Shown here: positions 1 to 6,847 of the stretch, in pieces | Layout of the letters: the number at the start of each line of letters is the position of its first letter | How positions within the stretch are numbered: position 1 is the first letter of the stretch | NCBI GenBank assembly: GCA_963730315.1 | Contig: CAVSRD010000021.1 | Location: forward strand, 1-33,729 | DNA from: VRUE01 sp963730315 | Lineage (GTDB): Bacteria; Actinomycetota; Thermoleophilia; Solirubrobacterales; 70-9 | DNA length: 33,729 nt | Reading direction: 5' to 3' | Made by a program: the position numbers and the translations under genes | Notes under the pieces: model-generated | Database searches by the model: none | Told to the model about the DNA's origin: nothing | The model's input: only the letters and a program-made list of their open reading frames with translations

Positions 1-1974
1 GAGCGCGACCGCCCCTGGGTGATGCGCACCTACGCGGGGCACTCCGACGCGCGCCGCTCCAACGAGCTCTACCGCAAGAACCTGGAAAAGGGCCAGACCG
101 GGCTCTCGGTCGCCTTCGACCTGCCGACGCAGACGGGCTATGACCCCGACCACGTGCTCGCCCGTGGCGAGGTCGGCAAGGTCGGCGTCTCGATCGCCCA
201 CAAGGGCGACATGCACCAGCTCTTCGACGGGATCCCGCTGGACGAGATGAACACCTCGATGACGATCAACGCGACCGCCGCCTGGCTGCTCGGCCTCTAC
301 GTCACCGTCGCCGAGGAGAACGGGGTCGAGCGCGCCCAGCTGACCGGGACGACGCAGAACGACATCATCAAGGAGTACCTCTCGCGCGGCACCTACGCCT
401 TCCCGCCCGAGCCCTCGATGCGGCTGATCGCCGACATGGTCGCCTTCACCGTCAACGAGGTCCCGAAGTGGAACCCGACCAACATCTGCAGCTACCACCT
501 GCAGGAGGCCGGGGCGACGCCGGTGCAGGAGATCGCCTACGCGCTCTCCACCGGGATCGCCGTGCTCGACGAAGTGAAGGCGCGCGGCCAGGTCGCCGAG
601 AAGGACTTCCCCAAGGTCTTCGGCCGCATCTCCTTTTTCGTCAACGCCGGCATTCGCCTGGTCGAGGAGATCGCCAAGCTGCGCGCGATGGGCCGGCTGT
701 GGAACGAGATCGGCCGCGAGCGCTACGGGGTGACCGACGAGAAGATGCTGCGCTTCCGCTACGGCGTCCAGGTCAACTCGCTTGGCCTGACCGAGGCGCA
801 GCCGGAGAACAACATCCAGCGGATCGTGCTCGAGGCGCTGGCCGTGACGCTGTCGCGCGACGCGCGCGCCCGCGCGATCCAGCTGCCCGCCTGGAACGAG
901 GCTATGGGCCTGCCGCGCCCCTGGGACCAACAGTGGAGCCTGCGCATCCAGCAGGTGCTGGCGAACGAGACCGACCTGCTCGAGTACCCCGACATCTTCG
1001 CCGGCTCGGTCGTCATGGACGGCCTGGTCGAGGAGCTGGCCGAGGGCGCCCGCGCCGAGATGGCGGTGGTCGAGGAGCAGGGCGGTGCGGTCGCCGCCGT
1101 CCCCTACATGAAGGCCCGCCTGGTCGAGTCCCACCGCGAGCGCGTCGCGCGGATCGAGAGCGGCGAGCAGAAGGTGATCGGGCAGAACAGCTTCAGGGAG
1201 AGCGAGGACTCGCCGCTGACGGCGGGCGCCGACGGCGGCATCCTCACCCCCGACCCCGAGGTCGAGCGCGAGCGGATCGAGGCGCTCGAGCAGTGGAAGG
1301 CCGAGCGCGACGAGGGCGCCGTGAAGGCGGCGCTGGAGGAGCTTGGCCGGGTCGCCGGCGACGAGAGCGCAAACGTCATGCCGGCGACGATCGCCGCGGC
1401 CGAGGCCGGGGCGACGACCGGCGAGTGGGCCGGCGTGCTCCGCGAGGCCTTCGGCGCCTACCGGGCGCCGACCGGCGTCGACGGCGCCGCGCCCCCCGGC
1501 CACCCCGAGGAGCTGGCGGCGATCCGCCGCCGGGTCGAGGAGGTCTCGGCCCGAATCGGCCACCGGATCAAGATCCTCGTTGGCAAGCCCGGCCTCGACG
1601 GCCACTCCAACGGCTCCGAGCAGATCGCCCTGCGCGCCCGCGACGCCGGCATGGAGGTGATCTACCAGGGCATCCGCCTGACTCCCGAGGAGATCGCCGA
1701 GTCCGCCCTGCAGGAGGACGTCGACGTGGTCGGCCTCTCGATCCTCTCCGGCTCCCATCTGGAGCTGGTGCCCGAGGTCGTGCGCCGCCTGCGCACCGAG
1801 GGCGTCGACGCCCCGGTGGTGGCCGGCGGCATCATCCCCCCCGCCGACGCCGAGCGCCTGCGCGAGGCCGGCGTCGACGGCGTCTACACGCCGAAGGACT
1901 TCGACCTCAACAAGATCATCGGCGAGATCGTCGCCCTGGTCGAGCAGCGGTCGACGGCGGGCGCGGCGGCCTGA
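1..1974 (+). CDS. meaA: Ethylmalonyl-CoA mutase MeaA (5' end cut by window)
   Basis: B12-dependent acyl-CoA mutase of the MeaA type, which interconverts ethylmalonyl-CoA and methylsuccinyl-CoA in the ethylmalonyl-CoA pathway for acetyl-CoA assimilation. The frame is open from base 1 (ERDRPWVMRTYAGHS...), so the true start lies just upstream; the 657 visible residues are close to the whole protein of this family. The N-terminal two thirds is the mutase barrel (RTYAGHSDARRSN, GQTGLSVAFDLPTQTGYD, TGTTQND). The C-terminal ~130 residues form the cobalamin-binding domain with DGHSNG (the DxHxxG lower-ligand motif), GLSILSG and VVAGGIIP. The single-chain fusion and the GQTGLSVAFDLPTQTGYD stretch fit MeaA better than a methylmalonyl-CoA mutase large subunit; that choice rests on recalled family similarity. 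It ends at TGA 1972-1974, followed by an AT-richer gap. Confidence 0.88.
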   Translation, partial: ERDRPWVMRTYAGHSDARRSNELYRKNLEKGQTGLSVAFDLPTQTGYDPDHVLARGEVGKVGVSIAHKGDMHQLFDGIPLDEMNTSMTINATAAWLLGLYVTVAEENGVERAQLTGTTQNDIIKEYLSRGTYAFPPEPSMRLIADMVAFTVNEVPKWNPTNICSYHLQEAGATPVQEIAYALSTGIAVLDEVKARGQVAEKDFPKVFGRISFFVNAGIRLVEEIAKLRAMGRLWNEIGRERYGVTDEKMLRFRYGVQVNSLGLTEAQPENNIQRIVLEALAVTLSRDARARAIQLPAWNEAMGLPRPWDQQWSLRIQQVLANETDLLEYPDIFAGSVVMDGLVEELAEGARAEMAVVEEQGGAVAAVPYMKARLVESHRERVARIESGEQKVIGQNSFRESEDSPLTAGADGGILTPDPEVERERIEALEQWKAERDEGAVKAALEELGRVAGDESANVMPATIAAAEAGATTGEWAGVLREAFGAYRAPTGVDGAAPPGHPEELAAIRRRVEEVSARIGHRIKILVGKPGLDGHSNGSEQIALRARDAGMEVIYQGIRLTPEEIAESALQEDVDVVGLSILSGSHLELVPEVVRRLRTEGVDAPVVAGGIIPPADAERLREAGVDGVYTPKDFDLNKIIGEIVALVEQRSTAGAAA

Positions 1975-2027
1975 GCGGCCTTATGTACGGTTTTTTGCAG
2001 CTTTTCGCCTCTTAGGCCGGAATTATT

Positions 2028-2033
2028 TACACT
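2028..2033 (+). promoter_or_regulatory. Putative -10 box upstream of the Fic gene
   Basis: TACACT fits the TANNNT consensus and lies 10 nt before the GTG at 2044, inside an unusually AT-rich gap (1981-2035) with T-runs. No convincing -35 box is visible. The placement predicts a very short leader. Confidence 0.4.
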
Positions 2034-2043
2034 CAAGGGCACC

Positions 2044-3705
2044 GTGACCGCCCTTACGCCCGCTTTTTTGCTCTCCGACCAGCCCGAGGTCTTCCTCAGC
2101 GACGCCGGCACGTCACGCGCCGTGGGCGTCGCCGTCAAGGCCGAGGAAGCCCGGAAAGTGGGCCCCCGCCTCTACACGAGGAACACCGAGGCCCCGCTCG
2201 AGCAGGTGGTGCGCCGCAACTGGCAGCGGATCGCCGCGCTCTACTTCCCCGGCGCCGTGGTGGTCGATCGCAGCGCCTTCCTCGCGAAGCCAAGCGATGA
2301 CGGCTCGCTCTTCCTCGACACGGGCGACTCGCGTGCGCGACGCGAACCGGTTCGGCTGCCGGGCCTGACCATCCGGCCGCGCAGCGGGCCCGGCCCGGTT
2401 CCCGGCGACATGCCCTTTATGGATGGGCTCCACTTCTCCGGCCCGGTTCGCAAATTCCTCGACAACATCCGCACTTCCCGGGCGATCCGGGGAACGGTCG
2501 CGCGAACCCTTTCTCGGGTGGAGCTCGAGGACGAGCTGGTCCGACTCGCCGCGCTGCGCGGGACCGAGGCGCTGAACGAGCTCCGCGACCAGGCAAAGGG
2601 GGTCGCGGGGCCTCTCCGGGCCGCGGCCGAGATGGAAGCGCTCGACGATCTGATCGGCGCGATCCTGGGCACGCGGTCGTTCCAGCCGGAGACCGCTGCG
2701 GCACGGGCCCACCAGAAAGGCCTCGGGTACGACCCGCGCCGGCTGGAGCTGTTCGAAGCTCTCCACATCCACCTCATGCAGGCGCCGCCGCTTGCGATCC
2801 GAGGCGAGCAGGCGGATTCGTTCCCCGCCCTCTCCTTCGTCGAGGCCTACCTCTCGAACTGGATCGAGGGCACCGAGTTCGAGCTGCACGAGGCGGAGGA
2901 GATCGTCTTCGAGGGAATGGTCCCGCAGGCGCGGTTCGAGGACGCGCACGACGTCCTTGGCACCTTCGAGCTGGTCGACGACGCCGCCCTGCGGGCACGC
3001 GTGCCGAGCGGCCCCGAGGATCTGCTCGACCTGCTGCGCTCGCACCACGCGCTGATGCTGGGACGGCGGCCGTCGGTCAACCCCGGGTCGTTCAAGCTGA
3101 CGCCGAACCGCGTCGGGAACACCACCTTCGTCCACCCCGACCTCGTCGTCGGCACGCTGGTCGAGGGCTACCGCTACTACGCGAGCCTGCCGGCCGGGCT
3201 GCCGAAGGCGATCTTCGTCATGTACCTGATCGGCGAGGTGCACCCGTTCACCGACGGCAACGGCCGCGTCGCGCGCGTGCTGATGAACGCCGAGCTGAGC
3301 GCGATTGGCGAGCAGCGGATCGTGATCCCGATCGTCTACCGCGACAACTACCTGCAGGGGCTGCGGGCGCTCTCGCGCAACGGCAACCCCCAGCCCCTCG
3401 TCCGCGTGCTCGACTTCGCCCAGGCCTACGCCGCGGCGATCGACTGGAGCGACCTGCGCGCCGCCGAGCAGACGCTCGAGGAAACCAACGCCTTCCTCAC
3501 CCCCGAGACCGCCGAGGAGCGCGGCGTGCGCCTCGAGCTTCCCCGCGTAGCGCCGATCCCTAACGTCCGCGCCATGCGGCAATCGGCAGGGCTAACGACC
3601 AAATTTGGTACTCCCACCCCCGGTACTCATCTTTGCTCGCCCTGCCAGAGCCCGCTCACCGGAACCGCGGCGAGACGATCGCCGAAGGGGACGTTGTCCC
3701 GATGA
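2044..3705 (+). CDS. Fic-domain protein with AbiEi-like N-terminal region
   Basis: Fic proteins typically transfer AMP from ATP onto target-protein hydroxyls. The catalytic motif HPFTDGNGRVAR begins at residue 400 (H400). An upstream SNWIEG at residues 271-276 matches the inhibitory (S/T)xxxE(G/N) motif of self-inhibited Fic proteins, so the enzyme is probably auto-inhibited. The N-terminal ~190 residues (YTRNTEAPLEQVVRRNW, FPGAVVVDRSA) resemble AbiEi-type antitoxin or winged-helix regions; this is recalled similarity only. The GTG start at 2044 follows a candidate -10 box. The final ~40 residues are low-complexity and may be read-through of a former intergenic stretch. The stop TGA overlaps the next gene's ATG in an ATGA (3702-3705), so the two genes are probably translationally coupled. 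Role uncertain: regulatory AMPylation or a toxin-like defence gene. Confidence 0.8.
   Translation: MTALTPAFLLSDQPEVFLSDAGTSRAVGVAVKAEEARKVGPRLYTRNTEAPLEQVVRRNWQRIAALYFPGAVVVDRSAFLAKPSDDGSLFLDTGDSRARREPVRLPGLTIRPRSGPGPVPGDMPFMDGLHFSGPVRKFLDNIRTSRAIRGTVARTLSRVELEDELVRLAALRGTEALNELRDQAKGVAGPLRAAAEMEALDDLIGAILGTRSFQPETAAARAHQKGLGYDPRRLELFEALHIHLMQAPPLAIRGEQADSFPALSFVEAYLSNWIEGTEFELHEAEEIVFEGMVPQARFEDAHDVLGTFELVDDAALRARVPSGPEDLLDLLRSHHALMLGRRPSVNPGSFKLTPNRVGNTTFVHPDLVVGTLVEGYRYYASLPAGLPKAIFVMYLIGEVHPFTDGNGRVARVLMNAELSAIGEQRIVIPIVYRDNYLQGLRALSRNGNPQPLVRVLDFAQAYAAAIDWSDLRAAEQTLEETNAFLTPETAEERGVRLELPRVAPIPNVRAMRQSAGLTTKFGTPTPGTHLCSPCQSPLTGTAARRSPKGTLSR
3598..3609. promoter_or_regulatory. Perfect 12-bp palindrome in an AT-rich patch
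   Basis: ACCAAATTTGGT is a perfect palindrome, followed by GGTACTC repeated directly at 3607-3613 and 3622-3628. It lies in the weakly coding end of the Fic frame, about 95 bp before the next gene's ATG. It could be an operator or part of a promoter; no regulator is identified. Confidence 0.3.
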
Positions 3706-4583
3706 CGATCACGATCGCCGGCATCCACTTCGAGCATCACGGCTACGACGCCCGTGGCGACACGCTCTTCCTGAGCGTCGGACCACCCAGTGGGAGGCCC
3801 CCGGCCCGGGCATACGAGACGCCCGAGGGGCATGTGGTCGAGCACGACGAGGCCGGCGCCGTCACTTCCATCGAGCTGCTGAACGCCCGCTGGCGTCTCG
3901 AACGAGAGGGCGAGGTGCGGGTCACGCTCCCGGAGCACCCCGCGGTCGCGGACGAACGCGAGCTCGAAAGCCGCGCTCACATAGCGCCGATCCGGGCGGG
4001 GCGGCACAATGGGGGCATGACCGAGCTCGACGGGGACCGGGCGTCCTGGCTGCGCTGCTACCGCTGCTGGTCCCGCAATCTGGAGATCCAGCTGCACTAC
4101 GATGCGATCCGGCGCGTCGACCCGGACACCGGCATCCCCGCCGAGGGGATCGACGAGATCCAGGAAGCCGCGGTGCAGTGCCTCGATTGCATGCACGACC
4201 AGCCCCACCTGACCTTCCAGGACGACCGCGTCGTGCCGATCGAGGACCGCTGGGAGCGGATGGTCGCCGGCACCCCCTGGGTCGCCTCCTGCACGGTGAC
4301 CGTCGACCAGGACCGGGTCGAGAGCTGCGCCGGGCCGGAAGCGGCCGAGCTGCTCGCCTACGGCGCCCTCGGCGAGGCCGGGGTGCGCGAGTTCTTCGCC
4401 CACGTGCGCTTCCACAAGCACGAGGAGGAGCGGATCGTCGTCCACATGCTGGTCGAGCTCTACGCCCGCTCGGCCGAGGAGGCGACCGAAGTGCTCGAAG
4501 ACGCCGCCCAAGGCCGGCTCGAGATCACCTCGCTGGCGGAGGAGTCGCGACCGCCGGCGCACGCCTCGGACGAAGCGCACTGA
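3702..4583 (+). CDS. DUF2283-like domain fused to a two-CxxC protein
   Basis: The 293-residue protein starts at ATG 3702, which overlaps the Fic stop; GAAGGGGA about 10 nt upstream is a plausible ribosome binding site. Residues ~5-80 (a GDTLFLSVG strand, then ETPEGHVVEHDEAG and SIELLNA) look like the small DUF2283 fold. The remainder carries CYRC at 119-122 and CLDC at 160-163, a spacing suited to a zinc ribbon, then an acidic C-terminus. The function of this second part is not recognised. The linker near residues 95-105 reads like former untranslated DNA, and CACAAT at 4005-4010 lies 6 nt before an in-frame ATG at 4017. The C-terminal 188 residues may therefore be an independent gene whose upstream neighbour lost its stop. 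The last 14 codons recur in altered form at 5165-5218. Confidence 0.62.
   Translation: MTITIAGIHFEHHGYDARGDTLFLSVGPPSGRPPARAYETPEGHVVEHDEAGAVTSIELLNARWRLEREGEVRVTLPEHPAVADERELESRAHIAPIRAGRHNGGMTELDGDRASWLRCYRCWSRNLEIQLHYDAIRRVDPDTGIPAEGIDEIQEAAVQCLDCMHDQPHLTFQDDRVVPIEDRWERMVAGTPWVASCTVTVDQDRVESCAGPEAAELLAYGALGEAGVREFFAHVRFHKHEEERIVVHMLVELYARSAEEATEVLEDAAQGRLEITSLAEESRPPAHASDEAH
4005..4010 (+). promoter_or_regulatory. Possible internal leaderless promoter
   Basis: CACAAT is followed by 6 nt and then ATG 4017, in frame inside the DUF2283/CxxC gene. The spacing matches other start sites in this window, but the first base departs from TANNNT. Confidence 0.25.
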
Positions 4584-4593
4584 GCGGGGGTCG
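4539..4593 (+). repeat. Direct repeat, copy 1 (tail of DUF2283/CxxC gene)
   Basis: About 55 bp, GAGGAGTCGCG through GCACTGAGCG to GGGTCG, covering the last codons and stop of the gene. It matches 5165-5218 apart from scattered third-position-like substitutions and one missing base in copy 2. Confidence 0.8.
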
Positions 4594-4594
4594 C

Positions 4595-5103
4595 AGCCGC
4601 CGTCTCGACGATGAATCCGGAGAAGCGTTCACCGAACTCAAGATCGACGGCGAAAGCATGGGCTCCTCCACCGACTTCAATCGAGTTCGCTACGGCCTTG
4701 TCTCATCTGGGAGCAACGGCTCGGGAAACCTGACCCTGTACGTCGACCGGGCCTCGATCAGCAAAGCCGAACGCGGTCCACCGACGTCAACCACGCCGGG
4801 CTTTGTCAGCTACTGGCGCCTGGACGAGTCCAGTGGCAGCACCGCCGCCGATACCGAGGAAGTCGCTTCCGGTACCTACATGAACGAACCCGAACTCGGG
4901 GTCGCCGGGCTACTGGCAGGCGAGGCCGATACCGCTGTCAACTTCGACGGCGAAGAAGGCGTGGATCAAAGCCGATGCACTTCAGGGGGGGCCGTAACGA
5001 CTTCTCCAACAACTATTTCGACGGCGTCATCGACGACGTCGCGATCTATGACAAGGCGCTGTCCGGAGCGACGATCCTGCAGCACTACGAATCGGGAACC
5101 TAG
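4595..5103 (+). pseudogene. Decayed LamG/concanavalin-like protein fragment
   Basis: This is the only content I can support in the 660-bp stretch between the DUF2283/CxxC gene and the chain-length regulator. One frame gives FTELKIDGE, then GNLTLYVDRASIS, then VSYWRLDESSGSTAAD and DTAVNFDGEEG, the characteristic opening of secreted LamG-type jelly-roll domains. After a run of seven G (4985-4991) the signal moves to another frame, giving FSNNYFDGVIDDVAIYDKAL and ending HYESGT-stop at 5101-5103, the characteristic end of the same domain. The ~100 residues that normally separate these two parts are missing and there is no start codon context. I read it as the remnant of a secreted carbohydrate-binding protein that suffered an internal deletion plus a frameshift. 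Confidence 0.72.
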
Positions 5104-5164
5104 GCGTCCGCCCTGGCGGGCGTCGCAGCCAGCCCTGCCCGGACGGGCTATCGCCTCCGCCACC

Positions 5165-5218
5165 GAGGAGTCGCGCCCCCGGCCCACGCGTCGGACGAGG
5201 CGCACTGAGCGCGGGTCG
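5165..5218 (+). repeat. Direct repeat, copy 2
   Basis: Imperfect copy of 4539-4593, including the ACGAGGCGCACTGAGCG core, with a one-base deletion in the C-run that puts it out of its former reading frame. Together the two copies bracket the LamG remnant. Confidence 0.8.
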
Positions 5219-5246
5219 TCAGCGAGCCGCGAGCGGGCTCACCCGG

Positions 5247-6017
5247 TTGCCGGGCCGTGCAGGCGGTATAAAGGGAGTCATCACCTCCCGATCGGCACCC
5301 AGACACGGCCCCTCCTCGACGGAGTGGCTGCAACCCCCGCTTACCCAGAGCGGGCTTCGCCACTTCCTACAGAACCTCAGGGACGGGGTCCGCCTCATCG
5401 TCTTAGTCGTGGTCATAGCCCTCGGGCTAGCGGTCTTATACCTGCTGGCCGCGGAAACCGTCTACGAAGCACAAGCCGACATCCTCGTGACGCCGGTGCC
5501 CACCCAGGAAGCGATCCTGTCCACCGTGGGGGTCATAGCCCAATCGGCCGACCCCACCCTCGACGTCGAGACGGCGAACCAGCTGATCGATTCCCCAGCC
5601 GTCGCCGATCGGGCGGCGAAGAGCCTCAACAGCGGAGTGACGGGGAGCGAACTCCTGAACGCTACGACCGTCGAACCGATCCCCGAAAGCAACATCGTCA
5701 CCGTCACTGCACGCGGCCCGACCGCGGAGTCGGCAGCGGCTCGGGCAACCGCCTTCGCCGAAGCCGCGGTTGCACAGCGGCGAGCAGCGATCGCCTCGAA
5801 CATCGAAACCGTGGTCTCCGAACTGCGGGTCAGCCTGGCGGAAGCTGAAAACACGGAAGCGGCGGGCAACATCTCGAGCACGATCGCCACGCTGAGTGCG
5901 TTCCGCGCCAGTGGCAACGCGACGATCCAGGTCGAGTCACCCGCGTCCCCGCCGAGCTCCCCAGCTCACCACGCACGATCCTGGTGCTGGTGGGGGCGGC
6001 GATCGGCGGGCTGCTGA
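5247..6017 (+). CDS. Wzz-type chain-length domain, frameshifted N-terminal half of a BY-kinase
   Basis: N-terminal half of a polysaccharide co-polymerase/tyrosine autokinase, which controls surface polymer length from the inner face of the membrane. One transmembrane helix (LIVLVVVIALGLAVLYLLAA) is followed by the Wzz strand (YEAQADILVTPVP) and an alpha-rich periplasmic region. The frame is lost at about 5940-5950, beside a CCCC run: the expected continuation VPAELPSSPRTILVLVGAA is in another frame, where the second transmembrane helix and kinase are encoded. The start is doubtful. The TTG at 5247 has no clear ribosome binding site, while TATAAA (5267-5272) plus 7 nt leads to ATC at 5280, as if an ATG had mutated. 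Likely a decaying gene, or one sequencing error plus an unusual start. Confidence 0.68.
   Translation: MPGRAGGIKGVITSRSAPRHGPSSTEWLQPPLTQSGLRHFLQNLRDGVRLIVLVVVIALGLAVLYLLAAETVYEAQADILVTPVPTQEAILSTVGVIAQSADPTLDVETANQLIDSPAVADRAAKSLNSGVTGSELLNATTVEPIPESNIVTVTARGPTAESAAARATAFAEAAVAQRRAAIASNIETVVSELRVSLAEAENTEAAGNISSTIATLSAFRASGNATIQVESPASPPSSPAHHARSWCWWGRRSAGC
5267..5272 (+). promoter_or_regulatory. Putative -10 box of the plus-strand chain-length regulator
   Basis: TATAAA is followed by GGGAGTC (7 nt) and then ATC at 5280, in frame with the Wzz domain. The geometry matches leaderless starts elsewhere in the window, except that the expected ATG is ATC. Confidence 0.4.
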
Positions 6018-6847
6018 TCGGCATCGGCCTCACCTACGCCGCGAGGATCCTCGACCCGCGCCTGCGCCGCGAGGAGCAGCTCCGCGCCCTCTTCAACCTT
6101 CCGATCCTCGCCCGGATCCGGCGCGAGCGCCCGCAGGCCGGACCGCTCACGCCCGAGCGGCTCTCGCCCGTCGCCCGGGAGACCTACCGAACGCTGCGCG
6201 CCACCGTCTCCGCGACGAGCCCCGACGAGACCGGTCCGCGCTCGATCCTGGTCAGCAGCTCCGGGCCATCGGAGGGCAAGAGCACCACGGCGATCAACCT
6301 CGCCGCCTCGCTCGCGCTGGCCGGACACCGGGTGATCCTGATCGACGCCGACCTGCGGCGCCCGGCGATCGGAAAGGCCCTGGGCATAGACGACCGCCCC
6401 GGGGTGGTGAGCGTGCTGCTCGGACGCCTCTCGCTGACGGACGCCCTCGAGCCCATGAGCGCGTATCAGGACAACCTGCAGGTGCTGGTCGCCGACCAGA
6501 CGGGAGCGGACTATGCCGATCTGTTCTCGCTGCCCGCGGCCAAGCGCCTGCTCGAGGAGGCGGACAGCCTTGCCGACTACGTGGTCATCGACTCGCCCCC
6601 GCTGGCCAACGTCGTCGACGCCCTACCGCTCGCGCGGCACGCGGACGCCGTTCTCCTCGTGGTACGGCTCAGGCAGAGCCGTGTCAGCAAGATACGCGAA
6701 CTCGCCGAGCTGCTGGCAAGCAGCGGGATACGGCCGATCGGCCTGGCGCTGGTCGGCGTGACCCGAACCGAGCGCGACGGCCATGACTACTACGTCGCCG
6801 AGCCCGACCAGCGACCTCGCCGCGCGTCCGCGCTGACGACCAAATAG
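5984..6847 (+). CDS. BY-kinase (CpsD/Wzc-type) domain, C-terminal half after the frameshift
   Basis: Bacterial tyrosine kinase/ParA-like ATPase half of the gene that begins near 5247. It opens with the second transmembrane helix (VGAAIGGLLIGIGLTYAARI), then carries Walker A GPSEGKST with the lysine at residue 99, Walker A' LIDADLRRP around residue 121 and Walker B YVVIDSPP. All key ATPase motifs look intact. The C-terminal tail has only a YY pair rather than a rich tyrosine cluster. The GTG at 5984 is a bookkeeping start; the natural protein was probably continuous with the Wzz domain. Its last 58 bp overlap the 3' end of the convergent minus-strand homologue. If transcribed, this half alone could form a CpsD-like kinase with a single membrane helix. 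Confidence 0.75.
   Translation: MLVGAAIGGLLIGIGLTYAARILDPRLRREEQLRALFNLPILARIRRERPQAGPLTPERLSPVARETYRTLRATVSATSPDETGPRSILVSSSGPSEGKSTTAINLAASLALAGHRVILIDADLRRPAIGKALGIDDRPGVVSVLLGRLSLTDALEPMSAYQDNLQVLVADQTGADYADLFSLPAAKRLLEEADSLADYVVIDSPPLANVVDALPLARHADAVLLVVRLRQSRVSKIRELAELLASSGIRPIGLALVGVTRTERDGHDYYVAEPDQRPRRASALTTK

Noticed and set aside
4539..5218. Insertion sequence flanked by target-site duplications
   Set aside because: The repeats are ~55 bp of gene tail, far longer than target duplications, and the interior has no transposase or terminal inverted repeats.
3605..5848. A 747-codon open frame on the plus strand
   Set aside because: It runs in the wrong frame through the DUF2283/CxxC gene and the Wzz domain with Arg/Pro-rich shadow sequence; only its middle part (LamG remnant) has protein-like content.
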